Assembly (NCBI RefSeq): GCF_018143015.1
Contig: NC_054750.1
Location: 1,035,501 to 1,099,500, forward strand
From: Lytechinus variegatus
Taxonomy: Eukaryota; Echinodermata; Echinoidea; Temnopleuroida; Toxopneustidae
Reading direction: 5' to 3'
DNA: 64,000 bases
Shown here: positions 1 to 45,935 of the stretch, in pieces
How the letters are laid out: each line of letters opens with the position of its first letter
How positions within the stretch are numbered: the first letter of the stretch is position 1
Notes under the pieces: model-generated
What the model saw: only the letters and a program-made list of their open reading frames with translations
Told to the model about the DNA's origin: nothing
The model's database searches: none
Made by a program: the position numbers and the translations under genes

Positions 1-1969
1 GGACTATCAGCAACGTCCCTGGAATGATTTTAGTCATGAGATGATTTTACTCAAGTTATGCATTGAATAGAAGATTAAGGACTCGGCTATAAGTGAGTGA
101 CAGGTGGTGTGTTGAAAAATAATACAAATTGACTATCGAGCCTTTAAGATATCATGTTATATCGATACCACATTTGTTTTTGTTGGGATGTGGAAGAAAA
201 AAAACATAGTTATAAAAGGGAAGTATTCGCGAGAATTTAACATTGGATGCATCATGTCTCCTTCCGGCGGGGCCATTTCTATGATGTCATTCGGGGGAGG
301 GGCGAGGGAGTTAAGGGGCATTTCGATCGACGGAGTTTCAATGAATTAAATATAAAGATATTAGTTTTAGGCATTTCAAGTAATGAAAAAAAAACATCTC
401 AATTCGTTTCATCAGTCAAAACAAAAGATAACAATTACATTGAAGTATACAGGAGTGACGCAACAGGAACAGAACGACCCCCGCCCCCTTGATTTTCAGG
501 TAGTGAAAAGTGTAACAAATACAATATGGGAAAAAGGAAAATGAAGAAAGAAGGTAGGAGAAATAGTAAAAATAGGAGTATGGAATGTGCCAGTCTTTAT
601 TACCGATGCCATTCGAATGATTAACAAAGTCACGTTTTGGTCGTCTTGTAACCCTAAAAAAATGCACTGTCGCCGCCCCAGGCAGTATGTAATAATGACT
701 GATTGGCCAAACCTTAAAAAGTAGAAGACTGCACTGGCGTACGGACGGAGGCTTTGGGCCATGCTGCCCCCCCCCCAAAAAAAAAAAAACAGAAGAGAGA
801 GGACAAAAACCATACCGATCGACCCTCTGAATATTTTGGGCTCATTACTCTACTGTAAGACAGTGTCGGGGGAGGGGGATCTCAAATTTTGATATAGAAC
901 TGTGTAATATTTAAACTGGGCTGGTAGGTGAGACTACATGTAAAGTGACACCTCCCAGCAATATTATTTTAACTTAAAAAAATAATACAAAAATCTATCC
1001 AAAATTAATTCACTTCTAATAACTATATAGGGAAGAGCTAAGCTTCATTTAAAGCAATGTTTAATGTGTTGTCTTATTTTGAAGAGATGATTTCCGTGCG
1101 ATAGTGACAATGATTTTTTATCAGTCACTAATGGCCCCTCCGACCATTCTGACTTGACACGCTGTCATCGCGTTTCATTAAAAAAAAACATTTCGAAGCT
1201 TTTTACGTCAATTGGGAAATAGCCAACATTACATCCCAGCTTCCTTCGTGTATTTGTCTGTGTTCACTGTCTACTGAAAAACGTATTTTTCACAACTCTC
1301 CTTCCTCCATAGAAGTTTTCAAAGTAAGTAAAATCATTCAAATATCTTTCGTAACATATTTCGAGAGCAGGTTTTTATAGAAACGCAATTTGATGATTAA
1401 AATTAGGTAATTTGATGTTTTGATATTAAAGTTTAATTCTTTATCATTCATATCAAGTCAAAGTTTTGCGCGGACAATTATATACAGGGCATTGTGGCAG
1501 AGAAATGCAATACGGTAAATTCTTTTTTTGAAAGTCTACTAGCTGTTTCTTGAAGGGGACACTCAGTTCTCAAATCATGGCATGCTAGTAAGTTTTGTAT
1601 TGTATATTTTTCTAGACGAAAAAAGTACTGTGCATTATGTTTTTCAGCAAGGCTGGGGAAGAAAACCCAAAGCTTGCTGCATTACTGTGTTATATGAAGA
1701 GGGGATTTTTTTTTTCATTGAACAAGAATTTACTTTAGTTTTGGGGATGGGGAAATCTTTGTTCCTCGCAGCTTTGGGTTTTCTCACCAAACATAGTGCA
1801 AAATTTTAAAAAAATGTTCAGGTCGCACATCATCTGTTTACCTATATAGATACCTTATCCTTTACATGATTACAGGTGCTCAGAGCATCTTATTTTTCAG
1901 GTCCGAAAATCAACAATTTTCAGCTCACGCTTCGCTATCGCTTTATTTAATAAGTGAGACATCCTCTTC
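1..1969. other. No gene recognised
   Basis: AT-rich sequence with a short poly-C/poly-A tract (about 769-789). No ORF, splice-compatible exon or known repeat was supported. Short open frames here lack coding character. Confidence 0.4.
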
Positions 1970-2480
1970 GTGGAGCGTTGTGGCCCAGTGGATTAGTCTT
2001 CGGACTTGAAACAGAGGGCCATGGGTTCGAATCCCAGCCATGGCGTAATTTCCTTCAGCAAAAAAATTATCCACATTGTGCTGCACTCGACCCAGGTGAG
2101 GTAAATGGGTACCTGGCAGGAAATTATTCCTTAAAATACAGTGCTGTAAAAGGCTGCGAGGCTACAACCAGGTAATAATATCCAATTAAGCGCATAGGGA
2201 CGCATTTGGCAGTGATATGCGCTATATTAGCATGTTGGTATTATTATTATTATTATTATTATGGATGACTAAAACCAATCCTTAACACGTTTCTATTAAG
2301 ATCAGTTTATCGAAATATTCAGCTCGCGCTACGCGCTGCATTAAATATTAATAAGATACGCACAAGTTCATGGTACATTACAAAAATACTTAGAATGTTT
2401 TATTTTCACGTCTAAATACATGAAATACACAAATATAAAAAGATCGCGCTTCGCTCTTGCACTATTTATTTAGTATTAAG
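1899..2480 (-). repeat. Degenerate repeat with CG-rich 'GCGAGCGCGAAGCGC' motifs, split by a SINE
   Basis: Three copies of a motif like CAGCTCGCGCTACGCGCTGC occur near 1921, 2322 and 2443, in the opposite orientation to the tandem motif inside the element at 39631-40907. The SINE at 1970 lies within it. Confidence 0.5.
1970..2262 (+). repeat. tRNA-derived SINE, copy 1
   Basis: Head GTGGAGCGTTGTGGCCCAGT with A-box (TGGCCCAGTGG) and B-box (GGGTTCGAATCCC), a body shared with three other copies, and a (TTA)n tail. The 3' third differs from the other copies. No intact tRNA fold is expected, so it is a SINE head, not a tRNA gene. Confidence 0.85.
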
Positions 2481-3235
2481 GACTTATGTGATGCGTTATC
2501 TTGACTGTAGGGATAAAGCTAATATGTCCTTAGCGGATGATCGTTTTATCCGCCCCCCCCCCCCCCATTAGCGAAAACTGGATCCGTTCAGGAAAAGGGT
2601 ATCTGATCAATTTTCTCTTCTTGAGTTCCACCTCCTCCAAATGTGCACCTCCCCAATGTCCCAAAGAAGCCTACGCTCTTCCTTACGATCAGAATTATGT
2701 GCACACACTACCGTTTGAAATGTTTCAAAATCCCCATTTAATACACAAAATATATAGATGTAGAAGCGGAAGAGGGGCTTCGGTTGCCTAGTTCATGAGA
2801 GTTCCGGTATATATAGGCCCGTCTGTTTAACATACAATAGGCTCGTCATTAGTTTTTGCAGGGAAAAACCCCGTACACAAATAATTCACGATTATCAAGT
2901 TCAATGTTCAGTCCATTTCACACTTTTTTGTATAAAAAATTCGATTTCATATAAATTTGGTATTTTCGTAGATTTCATAGATATGTAAAGTACAAACAGG
3001 AACATTACACAGAGGTATATAAAGTATCATTAATTAAGAAATTACTTATGATGTCATACCGTTTCTTCTTAAAACAATGAGCAGGAAAATAAAATATGGG
3101 GTCATGGAAGAGCCAAAGTAAAGGCATAATATTTTGGTTGAAGGCTCCTATGTATATGCAGTGTGAGTCTAAAAACTATCGAGAAAAAACTTGAAGAAGG
3201 GAGATATGAGTATATAATAAACCTATAATGAGTTG

Positions 3236-3351
3236 CAGTAGCGGACCGTGACCCGGAGGAGACAAAGCATTGGGGGGGGGGCACTGCATTGTTTGTGAAC
3301 AATGCCGTGCCCCCCAATGCTTTGTCTCCTCGAAGTCACGGTCCGCCACTG
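3236..3351. mobile_element. 116-bp foldback MITE, hAT-like, exact 8-bp TSD
   Basis: Nearly the whole element is one inverted repeat (CAGTAGCGGACCGTGACC ... GGTCACGGTCCGCCACTG, seen from each end) with a G10 tract inside. It is flanked by ATGAGTTG at 3228-3235 and 3352-3359. Confidence 0.85.
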
Positions 3352-3597
3352 ATGAGTTGATTGGAAGAGCATAAAATACTAATTATCTCAAAGTTAAAAC
3401 AAGACGATGAGATTCTCTTCCCTCCGATTTACAATCACGATAGGTCCATGACACAATGCACTTTTTTTAATAAGGATAAGCACTCGATTCCCGGCAGACA
3501 AAGATTACTTCGAAATATGACTCCAGACCTCTTCACTATTGACATTTGTTGGAGAGCTTTTGACAGGAAGCTCTTGAATCCTGAGACGGTCAAATCC

Positions 3598-3757
3598 TCT
3601 CGACCAGGGGAGCGTTTAATGAAGGGACTTTGTCCGACAAGTTCTGTTTTATCCAATAATTACCATCGTAACAGTACCTCTCAGCCAATCAGAATCAAGG
3701 AAAGATGTCAGATCTGACAACTTGTGGGACAAAAATGTTGATGAAATGCTCCCCTGA
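3598..3757. mobile_element. Short MITE, family A copy 1
   Basis: About 160 bp; ends match as an imperfect inverted repeat (AGGGGAGCGTTTAATGAAGG against CATCAACATTTTTG...GGGGAGCATTTCATC on the other strand). Shares the core CAGCCAATCAGAATCAAGG with the copy at 4215. Confidence 0.6.
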
Positions 3758-4214
3758 TCATCACTTTCACTTAAGTTGTGTAAGATTAATGTACCTCTTA
3801 TGTTTGTCAGTTATTCCATACAGTACATTAGATAGCCAAAGGCTCTTCAGATCATTATGCCCAATTTACATTTGCGAAGAGGCTCTGTGCTTATCTAGTT
3901 CCTAATTTTTGTTATAGAAATGTGTCACCCTTCGCTAAACTAGATTCAACACTGTTCACAGGTGTGACATATTGGCCCGGTTGAACCTACATTCAAATAT
4001 TCTGGGTTAGATTGGCTCAGATATCAGCTTGTCACTTCGTGTTCTGGGTCGAATATGAATCGGGTCAAAAAGTGGTACAGAAAGAGTCAGTGTGACCATT
4101 TCTTGGACAAACTGTCAATTCCGACCTTTTCTGGATCACTGTATAAACGGATCAGGCTCTAAACTTTTATTGGTTACATCGTACCTCCGTGTGCATGCTC
4201 CTTTGAGGGTTACA

Positions 4215-4380
4215 TCAGGGGGGCATTTCATGAAAGGACTTGTCAGACATTTTATCCGACAAGTACCAGTTTATCCGACAGTTACCATAGGAACATTGCC
4301 TCTCAGCCAATCAAAATCAAGGAAAGATGTCAGATCTGACAACTTGCCGGATGAAAATATTGATGAAACACTCCCCTGGA
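4215..4380. mobile_element. Short MITE, family A copy 2
   Basis: Same family as 3598-3757: GGGGGGCATTTCATGAAAGG at the left, GATGAAACACTCCCC at the right, and the core CAGCCAATCAAAATCAAGG. Abuts the MITE at 4381. Confidence 0.6.
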
Positions 4381-4494
4381 CAGTGGCGGACCGTGACCCA
4401 GAGGAGACAATTGATTGGAGGGGCACTTTATTGTTTGTGAACAATGCTGTGCCCCTCCAATGCCTTTTCTCCTCCGGGTCATGGTCCGCCACTG
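4381..4494. mobile_element. 114-bp foldback MITE, second copy of the 3236 family
   Basis: CAGTGGCGGACCGTGACCC ... ATGGTCCGCCACTG, foldback over its whole length. The flanks CCCCTGGA (4373-4380) and CATCTGGA (4495-4502) agree at 6 of 8 positions, a decayed 8-bp TSD. Confidence 0.75.
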
Positions 4495-4734
4495 CATCTG
4501 GACGTATTAACATTGGTGACTATCCAGTGGGAGAGGGTCGAATGGCAACCCCCCCCCCCCTTCCCCCATCTAGACGGAAAAAAAATCACACGAAAATGCA
4601 GACTCTGCTTATACCTGTCAATATGCAAAACGGGGCAGTGTGACGGGCCCATCGGACTAATTTCCCAAAGTGAATCAGATATGGGGTGGGTTTTTCTTTG
4701 TTTATACATTTATACAAAAAAGAATTTTCTTGTA

Positions 4735-4915
4735 CTGGGCGTTGTGGCGTGCGCCTGTAATCCAAGCTGTGGAAGTTACAAATTGATGGAGAGGTTCGAG
4801 CCCTGATCACGTCTTTCGGATGGGGACGTTGAAGGTCGGTCCCAGACGTAAATAATCATACCTGATTGATACACGTCTGTCAAAAACTCAAAATACACAA
4901 ATTGCCTGAAAATGT
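4735..4915 (+). repeat. 7SL/Alu-domain-like SINE
   Basis: Starts CTGGGCGTTGTGGCGTGCGC followed by CTGTAATCCAAGCT, which reads like the 5' Alu domain of SRP (7SL) RNA, including the TGTAATCC loop segment. Then come GAGAGGTTCGAGCCC and a tail with GATGGGGACGTTGAAGGTCG, a type of segment found in metazoan SINE tails. It lies less than 100 nt upstream of the splice acceptor for gene 1's first coding exon. Confidence 0.55.
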
Positions 4916-5031
4916 ACATAAATTTGTATCATGTTTACTAAATATTTTGCGAGACATATTTTTTTTCAAAATGATTACTTAATCTTCCTGTATATGATAT
5001 TTTTCAGCTTCTATTTTCTTGGGATCTAAAC

Positions 5032-19714
<14,683 letters not shown>

Positions 19715-20388
19715 TTGAGAAGAAAACAAAATTTATTGTAAACTAATTCACCAGCATGTAGTGGTATAATTGCCCATAATGTCGATCTGGCGGGTGTTTC
19801 ATAAAGCTGATCGTTACAAATGACTGTACATGCGCCTGGTTACCCCAGGGGCGAATCCAGGATTTCCAAAAGGGGAAGGGGCATTCTTTTAGGAAAATTT
19901 GAGAATCCCCCCTAAAAAAAGTTTCACTATGAAATGATGGTCATATTGTCAATAAAAAAAAATTGGCTTTCACATTTTGGCCTGCGTAAAATTTAACACC
20001 CCCATTGTTGATGAATGATATTCCAATTAAAATAATTTACTGTGACTCTCAAAAGGGGGCACACTTGTGTATAAACTGTATATCTACATTAAAAATGCTG
20101 AATATGACTCTCAAAAGGGCATCTGAGTTACCCATTCTTGTGCCAAAAGCCATGTCCCTATGAAACTAACTTGGTATACCTTTAAGCACTTTGCGAACAG
20201 ATTTATTAAACATCCACCGGATAATGATTTTTTTCCCGCATAGATTATCATAGTTAATACCACAGAGGGTAAGATACTGAACTTAATGCTTAGTACTTAA
20301 TTTTAGAAATGATTTACCTACATGTATATATAGTTCAACGAGTACTGATAAATTAAGTTTCTGCGTCGCTCTCCCGGCATATTGTTAC
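19715..20388 (+). other. Gene 1 3' flank and relic of a G-rich repeat
   Basis: The first 70 nt after the stop match the gene 2 3' UTR (TTTATTGTAAACTAATTCACC against TTTATTGTAGACTAAGTCACC). From about 19848 a repeat with a CAGGGGCGAATCCAGGATTT start runs to about 20160; it looks like one end of the 34382-35468 family and carries the only nearby AATAAA (19951). No gene seen. Confidence 0.5.
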
Positions 20389-20665
20389 GTGGAGCGTTGT
20401 GGCCCAGTGGATTAGTCTTCGGACTTTGAAACAGAGGGTCATGGGTTCGAATCCCAGCCATGTCGTAATTTCCGTCAGCAAGAAACTGATCCACAATGTG
20501 CTGCACTCAACCCAGGTGAGGTAAATGGGTACCGGTAGGAAGTAATTCCTTAAGAAGCTGTGTGCGCTATGAACGCCTAGCTTAGCCGGGTAATATAGGA
20601 GCGCCTTGAGCACCTAACAAGGTGGATATGTGCGCAATATAAATATCCTATATTATTATTATATT
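20389..20665 (+). repeat. tRNA-derived SINE, copy 2
   Basis: GTGGAGCGTTGTGGCCCAGT head, A- and B-boxes, body with AATGGGTACCGGTAGGAAG, a 3' part with AGCGCCTTGAGCACCTAAC and GCGCAATATAAATATCC, and a (ATT)n tail. Lies downstream of gene 1. Confidence 0.9.
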
Positions 20666-20689
20666 ACAACTTTCATAAAGCTCTTGATT

Positions 20690-22000
20690 TGTTTTCTGTT
20701 CTCTCCCCCTCTAAATCTCTATCTTTCTCTTTCTTTATCACTATCTCTCTCTCTTTCCTTCAATAGCTAACATACAATTCAAACAGAAATACCATGACAA
20801 TTGTCTTCATTGTTGTGCTGGGAGACATTATGACGTTACTAACTTTTTTGCATGAATTAATTTTCGAATGTTGGATGTATAATTTAAACATTCAATTTGT
20901 CTCTTTTCTTCATGACATATAGGCTGCAGTCAGTTGCCTAGCTGAATATTTAACAAAAATCTAAATTTATATGCCTTACTTCCTTAAAAATTAAAATATG
21001 GCTTTTCCTTTTTGTTTCCTTTTGGAGATTCAATTTTAGAAACAAAATCTTAGTTTATCATATTAACTTATGCAGTGTCGATTTTTTGCTTTATATGCAT
21101 ATGACCATCAATTTAATGCCAATATCTAAATGGAAGTTTATAGAAATAAAAGGGAGAGGGATAATTAGGTGTGCATCGAGCTATAAAATTGGCGTAAATA
21201 CATATTCTGTGGGAATTATTTTTTGAATGTGTAAAGAAAACATTCAGTTTGTCTCTTTGATTCATGATATAAAGGCTAGTGTCAATTGCTTAGCTGAAAA
21301 TTGTAAATTTACACGTTTTACTTTATTATGGACGTTCAATTCTAAAAAAAGAAAATAGTTTGTCCTATCAACTTCTAGATTGCTGCTTGTTTGATATTAT
21401 GTATACATATATTGACACACACACACTTATAATATATATGTGTGTATGTCAGTATATAAATATAAGTTTGTAGAAAGACAGGGAGAGGGAGGGGTAGAGA
21501 GATGTGCAAGGAATCATAAAATTCATAATTTCTATTGCTCGAGATAATTAAACTAAAAAAAATATTGTGTATCTGTTAATAAATCGTTGGATATAATGGA
21601 TACTGTGTCACACAAAAATGCAATAAGTTTAAAACAAAGACAGATTAAGGGACAAATGGAGAAATATGGCATTTACATGGATTAAATTTTGTAAAAACGT
21701 TAATACGGATACATATACCATTCTTTCTTTTATCTCTCAATTTTCTGTTTTCTTGTATTTTTTTTTAGAAAGCTTTTCAAGTCAGAACAGGGGCAAGGGC
21801 CATTGTTAGAGTTTAAAGACAAGTCCAACCCAACAAAAAGTTGATTTGATTAAAAAGGCGAAAAATCCAACGTTTCAAAATGTCATAACTTTAATTTTAC
21901 ATCCGATTTTGATGAAATCTTCAGCATTAGGCCTGTCTGATATTTCTCTGTTGATTAAAAACAACTTCTTTTCTGTGGTGGACTTGACCTTTAATAATAC
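20690..22000. other. Downstream segment homologous to gene 2 flank
   Basis: Blocks such as GGTAGAGAGATGTGCAA (about 21493) and GGGGCAAGGGCCATTG (about 21790) match gene 2's downstream region (GGTAGAGAGATGTACAA near 45922 and AGGAGTAAGGGCCGTAG near 46127) in the same order. No gene seen. Confidence 0.5.
21812..21994. mobile_element. Short MITE of the TTAAAGG-CAAGTCCA family
   Basis: Ends TTAAAGACAAGTCCAACCC and GTGGACTTGACCTTTAA; an internally deleted relative of the element at 22162-22740. Confidence 0.7.
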
Positions 22001-22161
22001 ATGTAGGTGAGGGCGGTACACATATGTAATTGACAGACGTCTGGGGGTCTTAGAAAAGGGATGATTTTCTGGAACTGAAAAAAGTCGAACAAAACAAGGT
22101 CTGGAGTGAAATGAGAGGTCGGTCTAGAATGGTAGAAGAATGCCGTATCAGATTGTTGCAC

Positions 22162-22740
22162 TTAAAGGCCAAGTCCATCCCAATTAAAAGTTGATTTGAA
22201 ATAAAAGGAGAAAAATCCAACAAGCATAACGCTGAAGATTTCATAAAAATCGGACGCAAAATACGAAAGTTATGGCACTTTAAAGTTTCGCTTAATTTCA
22301 CAACACAGGCATAATTATGTACATCCTGGTCAGTATGCAAATAAGAAGACAGATGACGTCATCCACACGCTATTTATTTTGTATTTTATTACATGTAATA
22401 TTAAATATGCTAATCTTCTCATTGTTCTCTGAAACAAAATTTCATTCTTCCCTCAACATGCGGTATTTCCATTGTTTTAACATTTTATGTCCAATCTGAA
22501 AAAAAAATGAGAGATACAACAAAAATCAAAAGATATAGTTGGTGATGGACATCATCGACTCTCTCATTTGCACGGCACCAAGCTGTTCATATAACTGTTT
22601 TGTGAAAAAATAAGTGAAACTTTAAAATATCATAACTTTCTTATTTTACAACCGATTTTGATGAAATTTTCAGCGTTACGCTTGTCGGACTTTCTCTATA
22701 TTTTCAAATCAACGTTTTTCTGGGGTGGACGTGACCTTTA
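22162..22740. mobile_element. MITE with about 130-bp inverted repeats
   Basis: TTAAAGGCCAAGTCCATCCC at the left and GGGGTGGACGTGACCTTTA at the right. The arms stay complementary for about 130 bp (AATCCAACAAGCATAACGC against GCGTTACGCTTGTCGGA). The flanks fit a TA or TTAA target, as in Tc1/mariner or piggyBac groups. Confidence 0.75.
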
Positions 22741-22782
22741 TGTTTCTTGGCCAGGTGTGACTTGATACTTTAGTTCTCTCCA

Positions 22783-23841
22783 TTAAATGCGAAGTTCGCC
22801 CCGACAAAAAGTTTATTGAAAAAATAGCAGAAAAATGATTTAAGAAAATATTGGCGAAGGTTTGAGGGAAATCCATCAAAGAATACAAAAGTCATTAGGA
22901 TTTGACTTTTTCGACTTGTGACGTCACATGCGAGCAGCTTCCTACATATAAATTGTCATTTTCATAGAAAATTAAAATTGCTTTTTTGACTTTCATTATA
23001 ACAATATGCAAATCATTTCACACCCGTTCCCAAAAAGAAAACAGAAATAAGTCACCACGAACCATTAAGAACAATAAAGCAATATTGACTGGCCTCGGGG
23101 CGATACGACATATATCGCCCAAACTAGATTTATATCGCCCGAGTCGCAGACGAGGGTGATATCAATTTAGTGAGGGCGATATATGTCCTTTCGCCCCCAG
23201 GCCAGTCAATATTGCTATTATTAACCAAATCAGGCATCTAGAGCAAAAATCGTTAAAATCTAGATATTTTAAAGTTTTAGAATGAGAATCTAGTTTATCA
23301 TGTTGAGCAGACTGGGCCTCTGAACTTTACCATTGTGACGTAATTGAAATGACGCGTCCCTGGCCTGGGGACGCAGTATCCAGCGTTGTCTTAACTTGAT
23401 TACCATTATGACGTATAGCACTGCGCGGTTCAAAGACGCGTGCAAAAACGCGTAGAATACCCGGATATTAGCGCTGCTTTTTATTGCCCACTACATTTCC
23501 ACGCACTTTTTCATTGACTTTCCTGAGCGGGCAATAAATTGGGCCCGTGGATAAACAATTGGAATTTTATTGACCGGCAATTTGATCCCAGTCTTAAGCA
23601 GGCAACAATGTTTCAAAGTTGCCCTGCTCAGATGTCTGATACGGTTAATAATGAAATTTATGCATTTTATATGACCTAACATATGGGGCAGCTGCTCGTT
23701 TATGACGTCAAAAATCCAAAACTTAAAGCTCATAACTTTCTCAATCTGAAATGGATATTCCTCAAACCTTCACCAATATTTTTGATATTTTTTCTGCTAT
23801 TTTTATAACAAACATCTCTTCATGGCGAACTTCCCCTTTAA
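22783..23841. mobile_element. 1.06-kb element with about 100-bp inverted repeats
   Basis: Left TTAAATGCGAAGTTCGCCCC with AATATTGGCGAAGGTTTGAG; right CTCAAACCTTCACCAATATT and GGCGAACTTCCCCTTTAA. No transposase frame. Contains the palindromic block at 23088-23215. Confidence 0.75.
23088..23215. repeat. Palindromic block with GCGATA hairpins
   Basis: GCAATATTGACTGGCCT at one end and AGGCCAGTCAATATTGC at the other, with GGGCGATA/TATCGCCC units between. Sits inside the 22783-23841 element. Confidence 0.75.
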
Positions 23842-23972
23842 GGTTCTTGATAGAAAGTGATATGTACTGAGATTGCGAAAGACATTTACTTATAATTTTG
23901 AGCATTTCGCTTGCCGACTGGCTGGAATGCTCCCACCGAGGACAACGTTCATACCTGTTAATCGTACACGTG

Positions 23973-24293
23973 CATTGGCGTACGCAGGGGGTGTTTACAG
24001 GGGTTGTACCCCATCCCCTTCATTTTTTGGATAACCCACCCCCCCCCCTAAGAATTCAAGCCCCTCCCCCTAATTTCTTTTTAGGTACGAAGAAACGATG
24101 TAAAATCTGCGATGAAGACTTGTTATTATACTTTTTTGCTTATCAATTTTTTTTTTTTTTTTTTTGGGGGGGGTGGGGTAGGAGCGACCTTAAATTCGTG
24201 GTGAAGGCATTTTTTTTTGGGGGGGTCAACATTCCATTCAGCTTGAACTCCCCCCCCCCCCCGGCCCGTTAAAATGTTCTGCGTACGCTACTG
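23973..24293. mobile_element. G/C-tract element, hAT-like termini
   Basis: Ends CATTGGCGTACGCAG and CTGCGTACGCTACTG; interior poly-C, poly-T and poly-G tracts. No convincing TSD (TACACGTG against TACTGTAA). Confidence 0.6.
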
Positions 24294-24810
24294 TACTGTA
24301 AGGCTGAGTAATCTGCTGAAGGGGGGTAATGATAATCTAAAATTACCAATAGTGGCGATGTCTTTAGAGAATTATAACAGAAGAAGTATCATTATTACAG
24401 TTATTCAAAGTAAGTTAATTCAAGAATTATCCCGAAAACTGTAATAGCTTCGTACATTTTTAATTACTTTATATTCAGAACCTATTTTCTTTATCTGTAA
24501 CCAAGACCGACCGATGTTAAAGAATGTTTTTAATTAATTAGACGGGACATGCTTATCTTAGGTTAATATACAACCATGATGGGTGTTTCGGGTCAAAGAC
24601 TACTCAAAAGAAGTTAATTACAATAATCAATAATTGTTATCGGATAGCTACAATGTATTTTGAATGCTTCCTTCGTGCCATTGAAGGCGCCTGCGTAAGG
24701 AAAATCCAAGTTATTGGGTGTTTGTTTTTATTATCATTCTTTATGCAAAGAATTCAGGATATCTGTATTACCAACAACAAAATTAATGTTGTACGTTTCG
24801 ATTCTGCTTG

Positions 24811-25190
24811 ATTTCTTTATTATTTATTTATGTTTTCTTTATTGGGTTCTCACTTTGGCACGTAAAAACTGCTTTTCGGGAGAGCGGCCCTGTTCATATA
24901 CAGATACATATAACAATCACGATACAGTGATGAACAATTACAGAATTAGAAAAAAACACATGCTATCTAAAAGAAATGAAATTCAAAAGAATAGATATCA
25001 AATTAACAATACATAACAGTAACATAGAGTGATCTAGATAAAGCAATTGCAAACTATGATAAACTAAAATGATATAGCGATAATGATCATGATAGTGGTA
25101 TGAAAATAAAGAAGTATGAAATAAACTGAGACACAAACATTTAGATGATACAACAACTTATCGTAAAGATGAAATAACAAATAAAACGTT
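24811..25190 (-). repeat. Possible LINE 3' UTR relic
   Basis: An (ATTT)-rich edge followed by text resembling the 3' UTR of the LINE at 13694 (TGGCACGTAAAAAC, ATACATATAACAATC). No RT frame remains. Weak. Confidence 0.3.
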
Positions 25191-25586
25191 CTTTGATTGC
25201 ACCCCCCCCCCCCTCCTCCCATATTTTGGAAATATTGGCCGTTTCCAGTTTAAAAATTACTTGCTTAGGTTTTAAAATGTATGGTATGGCCCCTTGTGGC
25301 TAGGTTGTTTGCACTCACTTTTGAAAGATTGAAATGTAAGGCAAGTTTGGACATGAATTGGAAGACTGTTAAAAATCAATAGGCCTATGCCCTGTTAAGA
25401 AAAGTACTTAACGCGGACGCATGTTGGAACCACGTTCTTGTTATTTCTGTACTGTCGGGGCGAAATAGGTTTTTCGTTTTGAATTGTTCTTCGGAATATA
25501 AATGATTGCGGATGTGGGGTGAGATCGATATGGAAATGGTGTACTAGCGGAGATCGTGAGCCTCAGAAGCCAGGGAGGCCCTAAGC

Positions 25587-45176
<19,590 letters not shown>

Positions 45177-45182
45177 GAAGAA

Positions 45183-45188
45183 AATAAA
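45183..45188 (+). promoter_or_regulatory. AATAAA hexamer after gene 2 stop
   Basis: Canonical poly(A) signal hexamer 7 nt after the TGA. It is very close to the stop, and the UTR homologous to gene 1 continues past it, so it may not be the signal in use. Confidence 0.3.
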
Positions 45189-45207
45189 TTTATTGTAGAC
45201 TAAGTCA

Positions 45208-45478
45208 CAGTAGCATGCTTATGGGGGGAGAGGGCTTGGGACGCTTCCCCACCAAAAGAAAGTATCGATTTCACGACCAAGAAAAAAAAAGAAAAAAGGG
45301 GAAAATAGGAAAGCGAGAAATGTGATATTTTCTGAATATTATGTCAAAATCTATCACAAAATTAGATATTTGTAATAAAAGTGTTGAAATTTGTGCTTGC
45401 TCGCTCGTAACTTTTTAACAAATTTTGCCCGATGCGGCATATCGAGCCTCTCAATTTTTTGGGCGCATTACGCCACTG
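45208..45478. mobile_element. 271-bp hAT-like element in gene 2 3' UTR, exact 8-bp TSD
   Basis: Ends CAGTAGCATGCTTATGG and GCGCATTACGCCACTG; CTAAGTCA at 45200-45207 and 45479-45486. The gene 1 UTR lacks it at the matching place. Confidence 0.8.
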
Positions 45479-45879
45479 CTAAGTCACCAACATGTAGGAG
45501 TATAAATTGCCCGTAAGGTAGATTTGAAGAGTGTGTCATAAACCTATTCGAAAGTTACGTTAGTTGGGAATTACTTGAAACTTGACTTGATATCTTTTCT
45601 TGAGCTAAATGATAAGTGCCTAGGTTTGTGACGTAGCACCTAAGAATATGTTTAAGTCGTGTATAACGTCGTGCCTAACGAGCAGATTTCGCCAAATGAT
45701 GTTCACGTAGTTTACAACATTTACCAGAGAAGATAAATGAGCTAATTGCCGATTTGCATTTTCTGTTGTTTCTTTAATGCTCTATAATTCGGCTTAATGA
45801 ATGGCGTTAGATAGGGTGTAGTTTCCCAGCATAGCTCTGCAACTTTAATAATTGTTTGTTACTTTTTTTTCTGGTTTCG

Positions 45880-45935
45880 ATCTCTCTACCCCCTCCACTT
45901 CTTTCCATAGAAAGAAGTGGAGGGGGTAGAGAGAT
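45880..45935. repeat. Perfect 25-bp hairpin, 6-nt loop
   Basis: Arms 45880-45904 and 45911-45935 are exact complements (right arm contains AAGTGGAGGGGGTAGAGAG). Downstream of gene 2. Confidence 0.9.

Noticed and set aside
247..813. Several frames of 80-120 codons on both strands
   Set aside because: They overlap each other, contain homopolymer-driven runs and show no domain or splice logic.
1970..2045. Functional tRNA gene
   Set aside because: A- and B-boxes belong to a repeated SINE head with a SINE body and tail in four copies; no complete cloverleaf.
24714..25016. 100-codon frame with hydrophobic start
   Set aside because: AT-rich; the second half looks like LINE 3' UTR text; no upstream or downstream exon fits.
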